Below are positions 18,941-25,000 of a DNA stretch of 25,000 nt, one piece after another (the stretch's first letter is position 1; each line of letters begins with the position of its first letter). Below the pieces are notes generated by a model. That model was not told the origin of the DNA and ran no database searches. It saw only the letters and a program-made list of their open reading frames with translations. The stretch comes from Cryptomeria japonica (taxonomy: Eukaryota > Streptophyta > Pinopsida > Cupressales > Cupressaceae): the NCBI RefSeq assembly GCF_030272615.1, contig NW_026729190.1, forward strand, positions 30,001 to 55,000, in the 5' to 3' direction. The position numbers were made by a program, and so were the translations under genes.

Positions 18941-19319
18941 GTTGTGCGCACCAAGGTGCCCACCCTGGCGGAGGTGCGCGCCCGGGGCAAACCGGGCTCC
19001 GACTTCGTGCACTGCATGGTGCCCACCAAGGCGCGCAACCCAGCCAAGGTGCCCACCGCAGCGAAGGTGCACGCGAGGTGCGCACCCGAGGTGCACACCC
19101 GGGGCAAACCGGGCTCCGACTTCGTGCACGCCGCACCTTGGAGCACACTTCAGAGCGCTCCTTGGTACGCACCAGGGCGCGCAACCCAGCCAAGGTGCTC
19201 ACCCCGGCGAAGGTGCACGCGAGGTGCGCACCCGGGGCAAACCGGGCTCGGACTTCGTGCACGCCGCACCTTGGAGCACACATCGGAGCGCTCCCGGGTT
19301 CGCACCAGCATTGCGCACC

Positions 19320-19460
19320 TTTGATGCGCTGCCTTCACTAATTTCCAGAAAAGGCAAAAAAAAGAAAAAAATGAGATTTTAAAATTTCCGTTTTGAAAGA
19401 TAGTGAAAAAAACGGAACGCGGGTGCCATCTTGAGCCCGCCCTGGTGTGCAGCCCAGGCA
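19320..19460. repeat. AT-rich linker L11, next to the duplication junction
   Basis: Has an interrupted A-rich run (AAAAAAAAGAAAAAAATGAG) and an intact TTCCGTTTT/AAAACGGAA pair. It is the last linker before sequence switches to the GGTGGGT minisatellite. Confidence 0.92.
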
Positions 19461-20731
19461 AGTTGTGCGCACCAAGGCACCCACCCTGGCCAAGGTGGGT
19501 CACGGGGTGGGTCCTAGGGTGGGTAACGGGGTGGGTACTAAGGTGCGTGCCAAGGTGGGTCATAGGGTGGGTGCCAAGGTGGGCACCAGGGTGGGTGTGC
19601 ACCAACCCTAGCCAGGGTAGGTCACGGGGTGGTTGTCGGGGTGGGCGTCAAGGAGCCAAGGTGGGTGGCAAGTAGCCAAGTTGCGTGCCAAGGTGGGTGT
19701 CGGGGTGGGTGCCAAGGATCCAAGGTGGGTGCCAAGGAACCAAGGTGGGTGTCTGGGTGGGTGCCGAGGTGGGAGCCAGGGTGGGTCCCAAGGTGAGTGC
19801 AAAGGTGGGTGCCAGGGTCAAGGTGAGTGCCAATGTGGGTTCCAAGGTGCCAGGGTCAGGGTGAGTGCCAATGTGGGTTCAAAGGTGCTAAGTTGGGTGC
19901 GAGGTTGGGTGCGAGGGTGGGTGGGTGCCAAGGTGTGCTAGGTGGAAGCCCGGGTGGGTCGGCATCCCATGGGTGTCGAGTTGGGTGCCTGATGGGTGCT
20001 TCTTGTCAAGTTTTAGTCGTCGGGACTCATTTCGAGCCTTAGAGGTCGTTTCTTGTCCGGTTGCCCTGTCTTCGACCTGGGAACCCAATTTTGGTCCTCG
20101 GGTCCCATTTTTTTTTGTCTCGCATCCCACTTTTGGCCTGTGGCCTTTTCGGGGTCGATTCTCGTTTTGGGCATCAGAGCATGTTTCTTCTCCTAAAACC
20201 CAATATTTGTTTATTAAGTCTCGGAACACATTTTTGTTCTCGTGGACCCATCATGGGTCTTGGAACGCATTTGTGGTCCTTGGGTCCCATTTTGCATCCC
20301 GAAACTTGTGTTTTGGTGCTTGATCCCTATTTTGGGTGCCCACCTTGCACCAAGTGCGCACCCGGGGCAAACCGAGCGCCTTGGTGCACCGGGGCAAGAT
20401 CGAGCGTGCACCCGAGGCGCCCCGAACATGCACCAAGGTGCACTCGGCCCACATGTGAGCGCAGGTCGTTGCGCCCGAGGTGGTGTGTGGGCACCGCGTT
20501 GCAGACGGGACACTGCACGCACACGACGCCCCCTACAGGTGCACGCACGTAGGCCGGGCCGGGTGCACACCCGACGCCCTAGCAAGGTGCGCGCACCCGG
20601 GCAGGGCTCACACTTGGCGAACGGGGCGCACTTCGCGAGGGAGGGTGTGCACCTCGACGGGGGTGGGTGGCCGGGGTGGATTCGCACGTGGGTCGCGGTT
20701 TGCTAAGTACACACTGCGACAAGCTCATAAC

Positions 20732-20851
20732 GGGTGCGATCATACCAGCGTTAGTGCACCGGATCCCATCAGAACTCCGCAGTTAAGCGCGCTTGGGCCG
20801 GAGTAGTACTGGGATGGGTGACCTCCCGGGAAGTCCCGGTGTTGCACCCTT
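20732..20851 (+). rRNA. 5S ribosomal RNA, copy 2
   Basis: Identical to copy 1 except for G at RNA position 19 (20750), which pairs with C59 in helix II and gives the regular fold. Helix I ends, internal control region and T6 terminator are all intact, so this is the better candidate for a functional gene. The immediate flanks match copy 1, which shows it arrived as part of the large segmental duplication rather than as a separate 5S insertion. Confidence 0.98.
20781..20828 (+). promoter_or_regulatory. 5S internal control region, copy 2
   Basis: A box, intermediate element and C box are identical to those of copy 1. Confidence 0.9.
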
Positions 20852-20855
20852 TTTT
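20850..20855 (+). terminator. Pol III terminator, 5S copy 2
   Basis: T6 run directly after GCACCC. Confidence 0.9.
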
Positions 20856-21271
20856 AGTTTTTCGCCGGGCATCGCAATGCTATTTGAATAAACCTTTTGC
20901 CCGTTTGCGTTCTCGTCGGGGCCGGGCCGGGCCGGGGTGCGCTGCCCGCACTACCGCGCGCGCGGGGGCGACACCGAGCGCGCACCCGAGGCGCCCCGAG
21001 CACACAGGCCACGGTGCAACCCGGGCGTTGTGCGCGCACCCCGGTGCGCCCGAGGTGCTGCGCGCGCACCCAGGTGAAATCGGTGTGCACCTCGGCCAGT
21101 GCGCGCTCGGTCGAGTCGCGCACGTTGGCCAAGGTGCACGGTGATGTTTCTTACTCTAAGGTTCCGCACCAGACGCCCGGGACAGGTGAGCGAAGCTGGG
21201 CGGGGCCGGGTGCGCGGCCGGGGCAGGTGCACGCAGCTGGAGAGAGCTTTGGAGCACACTTCGGAGCGCAC

Positions 21272-21406
21272 CAATGATGCGCTCCATTCAAAAGTTTCCT
21301 GAAAAGGCAAAAAAAGTTGAGATTATAGAATTTCCCACTTGAGAGATTGTAAAAAAAAAAAATTTAAAATGAAGGAAACGCGGGTGCCAAGGTGTGCGCA
21401 GCCCAG
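21272..21406. repeat. AT-rich linker L12 (divergent type)
   Basis: Counterpart of L1, including the A12 run. Confidence 0.85.
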
Positions 21407-22016
21407 CCAAGGTGTGCGCACCAAGGCGCCCACCCTGGCGAAGGTGCACGCAAGGTGCGCACCCGAGGCAAACCGGACAATTAACCCAACTTTCGACTTC
21501 GCGCGCACCTTGGAGCGCACTTCGGAGCGCTCCTTGGTGCGCACCAATCTTGGGCACCTCGGAGTGCACCATGGCGCCCACCAAGGTGCGCACCCGGGGC
21601 AAACCGAGCTCCGACTTCGTGCGCACCTTGGAGCGCACGAAAGGTGCGCACCATGGCGCCCACCAAGGTGCGCAGCCCAGCCAAGGCGTGCGCATCAAGG
21701 TGCGCACCCTGGCGAAGGTGCGCACCCGGGGCAAACCGAGCTCCGACTTCGTGCGCACCTTGGAGCGCACAAAAGGTGCGCAACCCAGCCAAGGTGTGCG
21801 CACCCCGGTCAAACCGAGCTCCGAATCGTGCGCACCAGAGGTGCACGCCATCGTGCGCACCTTGGAGCACACTTCGGAGCCCTCCTTGGTGCGCGCCGAT
21901 GTTGCGCACCTCGGAGCGCACCCGGGGAAAACAATGCAATTAACCCGACTTTCGACTTCGTGGGCACCTCGGAGCGCTCTCGGGTTCGCACCTCGGAGCA
22001 CACCGAGGTGCGCACC
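21407..22016. repeat. GC-rich mosaic, counterpart of 13471-14080
   Basis: Same unit order. The only difference I found is G at 21906 against A at 13970. Confidence 0.88.
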
Positions 22017-22071
22017 TTTGATGCGCTGCCTTCACCAATTTCCAGAAAAGGCAAGAAAACATTGAGAAGGT
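22017..22071. repeat. AT-rich linker L13 (truncated)
   Basis: Counterpart of L2, with the same loss of the second half. Confidence 0.85.
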
Positions 22072-22982
22072 GTGCGCACCGAGGTGCCCACCCTGGCGAA
22101 GGTGCACGCGAGGTGCGCACCCGGGGCAAACCGGGCTCCGACTTCGTGCACGCCGCACCTTGGAGCACACTTCGGAGCGCTCCTTGGTGCGCACCAGGGC
22201 GCGCAACCCAGCCGAGGTGCCCACCCCGGCGAAGGTGCACGCGAGGTGCGCACCCGGGGCAAACCGGGCTCCGACTTCGTGCACGCCATGGTGCCCACCG
22301 CGGCGAAGGTGCACGCGAGGTGCGCACCCGGGGCAAACCGGGCTCCGACTTCGTGCACGCCGCACCTTGGAGCACACTTCGGAGCGCTCCTTGGTGCGCA
22401 CCATGGTGCCCACCAGGGCGCGCAACCCCGCCGAAGGTGCACGCGAGGTGCGCACCCGGGGCAAACCGGGCTCCGACTTCGTGCACGCCGCACCTTGGAG
22501 CACACTTCGGAGCGCTCCTTGGTGCGCACCATGGTGCCCACCAGGGCGCGCAACCCCGCCGAAGGTGCACGCGAGGTGCGCACCCGGGGCAAACCGGGCT
22601 CCGACTTCGTGCACGCCGCACCTTGGAGCACACTTCGGAGCGCTCCTTGGTGCGCACCAGGGCGCGCAACCCAGCCGAGGTGCCCACCCCGGCGAAGGTG
22701 CGTACCCGGGGCAAACCGGGCTCCGACTTCGTGCACGCCGCACCTTGGAGCACACTTCGGAGCGCTCCTTGGTGCGCACCATGGTGCCCACCAGGCCGCG
22801 CAACCCAGCCAAGGTGTGCGCACCAAGGTGCACGCGAGGTGCGCACCCGGGGCAAACCGGGGTCCGACTTCGTGCACGCCGCACCTTGGAGCACACATCG
22901 GGGCGCTCCCGGGTTCGCACCGGCGTTGCGCACCGTGGTGGGCACCTCGGAGCACACCAAGGTGGGCAGCGAGGTGCGCACC
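22072..22982. repeat. GC-rich composite repeats, shorter copy
   Basis: Matches 14136-15120 apart from two losses. One is about 63 bp covering a CATGGTGCGCACCGCGGCG module. The other is about 11 bp (CACGCGAGGTG) just before GCGTACCCGGGG. Confidence 0.9.
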
Positions 22983-23117
22983 TTTGATGCGATGCCTTCA
23001 CTAATTTCCATAAAAGGCAAAAAAAAAACGAGATTTTAAAATTTCCGTTTTGAAAGATAGTGAGAAAAAGGGAATGCTGGTGCCATCTTGAGCCCGCCCT
23101 GGTGCGCAGCCCAGCCA
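22983..23117. repeat. AT-rich linker L14
   Basis: GATGCGATGCC type, counterpart of L3 and L7. Confidence 0.92.
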
Positions 23118-23477
23118 AGGTGTGCGCACCAAGGTGCCCACCCTGGCGAAGGTGCGCGCCCGGGCAATTAACCCAACTTCCAACTTCGCGCGCGCCAGGG
23201 TGGGAGCGCACCCAACAACCGGGCCTGGGAAGAGCCAATGCGAGAAACCCCACCAAACGCTCTGACAAAAAAAGAGGGGGCGCTCCAGTAACCCCGCTTC
23301 GGAGCGCACCCTGGGCAAACCCAGCCAAGGTGCCCACCCCGGCCAAGGTGCAGGCGAGGTGCGCACCCGGGGCAAACCGGGCTCCGACAACGTGCACGCC
23401 GCACCTTGGAGCACACTTCGTAGCGCTCCCGGGTGCGCACCTCAGAGCACACCAAGGTGGGCAGCGAGGTGCGCACC

Positions 23478-23613
23478 TTTGATGCGCTGCCTTCACTAAT
23501 TTCCAGAAAAGGCAAAAAAAAAAGGAGATTTTAAAATTTCCGTTTTGAAAGATAGTGAAAAAAACGGAACGCGCGTGCCATCTTGAGCCCGCCCTGGTGC
23601 GCAGCCCAGGTAA
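23478..23613. repeat. AT-rich linker L15
   Basis: Counterpart of L4 and L8, with the intact 9-bp inverted repeat. Confidence 0.92.
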
Positions 23614-23947
23614 GGTGCCCACCCTGGCAAAGGTGCGCACCCGGGCAATTAACCCTACTTCCGACTTCGTGCGCGCCAGGGTGGCAACCGGGCCTCGGAA
23701 GAGCCAATGCGAGAAACCCCACCAAACGCTCCGACAAAAAAAGAGGCGGCGCTCCAATAACCCCGCTTCGGAGCGCAGCCGGGGCAAACCCAGCCAAGGT
23801 GCCCACCCCGACGAAGGTGCACGCGAGGTGCGCACCCGGGGCAAACCGGGCTCCGACAACGTGCACGCAGCACCTTGGAGCACACTTCGAAGCACTCCCG
23901 GGTGCCCACCGGCGTTGCGCACCGTGGTGGGCAGCGAGGTGCGCACC

Positions 23948-24082
23948 TTTGATGCGCTGCCTTCACTAATTTCCAGAAAAAGGCAAAAAAAAATGAGATT
24001 TTAAAATTTCCGTTTTGAAAGATAGTGAAAAAAAAGGAACGCGGGTGCCATCTTGAGCCCGCCCTGGTGCGCAGCCCAGGCA
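23948..24082. repeat. AT-rich linker L16
   Basis: Counterpart of L5 and L9, with the broken stem. Confidence 0.92.
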
Positions 24083-24581
24083 AGGCATGCGCACCAAGGT
24101 GCCCACCCGAGGTGCACACCCGGGGCAAACCGGGCTCCGACTTCGTGCAGGCCGCACCTTGGAGCACACTTCGGAGCGCTCCTTGGTGCGCACCATGGTG
24201 CCCACCAGGGCGCGCAACCCAGCCAAGGTCTGCACACCAAGGTGCCCACCCCGGCGAAGGTGCACGCGAGGTGCGCACCCGGGGCAAACCGGGCTCCGAC
24301 TTCGTGCACGCCATGGTGCCCACCGCGGCGAAGGTGCACGCGAGGTGCGCACCCGGGGCAAACCGGGCTCCGACTTCGTGCACGCCGCACCTTGGAGCAC
24401 ACTTCGGAGCGCTCCTTGGTGCGCACCATGGTGCCCACCAGGGCGCGCAACCCAGCCAAGGTGTGCGCACCAAGGTGCACGCGAGGTGCGCACCCGGGGC
24501 AAACCGGGGTCCGACTTCGTGCACGCCGCACCTTGGAGCACACATCGGAGCGCTCCCAGGTTCGCACCAGCGTTGCGCACC

Positions 24582-24717
24582 TTTGATGCGCTGCCTTCAC
24601 TAATTTCCAGAAAAGGCAAAAAAAAACGAGATTTTAAAATTTCCGTTCTGAAAGATAGTGAAAAAAACGGAACGCGGGTGCCATCTTGAGCCCTTCCTGG
24701 TGCGCAGCCCAGGCAAG
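24582..24717. repeat. AT-rich linker L17
   Basis: Counterpart of L6 and L10, with TTCCGTTCTGAAAG. The GC-rich sequence after it lacks modules present after L6 (CCTGGCGGAGG to CATGGTGCC) and runs off the window. Confidence 0.92.
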
Positions 24718-25000
24718 TTGTGCGCACCAAGGTGCCCACCAAGGCGCGCAACCCAGCCAAGGTGCCCACCGCAGCGAAGGTGCACGCGAGGTGCGCACCC
24801 GAGGTGCACACCCGGGGCAAACCGGGCTCCGACTTCGTGCACGCCGCACCTTGGAGCACACTTCAGAGCGCTCCTTGGTGCGCACCAGGGCGCGCAACCC
24901 AACCAAGGTCTGCACACCAAGGTGCTCACCCCGGCGAAGGTGCACGCGAGGTGCGCACCCGGGGCAAACCGGGCTCGGACTTCGTGCACGCCGCACCTTG

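Larger units (their letters stand above)
11540..19476. repeat. 7,937-bp segmental tandem duplication, copy A
   Basis: Sequence from about 11540 reappears 7,937 bp to the right, for example 5S at 12795 versus 20732. It contains the end of the GGTGGGT minisatellite, the T-rich block, one 5S gene and the GC-rich linker domain, including a nested 2,365-bp duplication. Comparing 11540-14080 with its partner by eye I found four substitutions and one single-base indel. Confidence 0.95.
17215..19476. repeat. Nested duplication, copy 2, with a 278-bp deletion
   Basis: Follows copy 1 closely through linkers L7-L9 (one base shorter near 18119), then loses about 278 bp at about 18712, where GGGCGCACCCGAGG joins sequence that is much further along in copy 1. 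A further shortening occurs before 19320. Confidence 0.9.
19477..25000. repeat. 7,937-bp segmental duplication, copy B (cut by window end)
   Basis: The junction lies within GCACCCACCCTGGCC, a phrase shared by the GC-rich domain and the GGTGGGT minisatellite. From there copy B repeats minisatellite (19491-19947), T-rich block (19948-20352), 5S region and linker domain. It is 74 bp shorter than copy A between 22017 and 22983. Copy B does not show the second 2,365-bp nested unit before the window ends. Confidence 0.95.

Noticed and set aside
6990-25000. CRISPR array
   Set aside because: Tandem units are contiguous without unique spacers between constant repeats, and the 5S sequence places the DNA in a plant nucleus.

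Overview
This window looks like part of a very large ribosomal DNA intergenic spacer from a seed plant, most likely a gymnosperm. No protein-coding gene is supported. The only certain genes are two 5S rRNA genes on the + strand at 12795-12914 and 20732-20851. Their sequence matches the plant 5S consensus, with GC-rich choices in the loop E/helix IV region and 3' part that I associate with gymnosperms. The species cannot be read from this window, and no 18S, 5.8S or 26S sequence is present, so the link to a 35S unit is inferred.

Layout, left to right. 1-889 is low-copy sequence with no recognisable gene. 890-1616 holds degenerate short repeats and two decayed copies of a 188-bp repeat. 1617-5571 is a tandem array of about 21 copies of that repeat. 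5572-10150 carries a ladder of 13 copies of a motif that reads CTTATATAGGGG on the minus strand, which fits the plant RNA polymerase I start consensus (about TATATARGGG). The copies sit in three nested repeat families, with spacings of 441-545, exactly 311, and about 157 bp. A perfect 52-bp minisatellite (8447-9095) interrupts the ladder. 10150-10342 is a mosaic of GTGC/GCAC words. 10343-12010 is a G-rich GGTGGGT minisatellite, and 12011-12415 a T-rich degenerate repeat.

From 12416 to the end, two 5S genes lie in GC-rich sequence built largely from the palindromic word GGTGCGCACC. It is broken at roughly 0.35-1 kb intervals by AT-rich linkers of about 135 bp. The segment from about 11540 onward is a tandem duplication of 7,937 bp, nearly identical where I compared it. 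The first copy contains a nested 2,365-bp duplication.

Working model (inference): 35S pre-rRNA would be transcribed leftwards by Pol I, with the gene promoter near 5924 or further left and the other motifs acting as spacer promoters. The 188-bp array and the left end would then lie in or near the external transcribed spacer. The 5S genes are transcribed rightwards by Pol III from internal control regions, on the opposite strand. Large overlapping open frames on both strands from 8.2 to 25 kb are by-products of stop-poor repeats.
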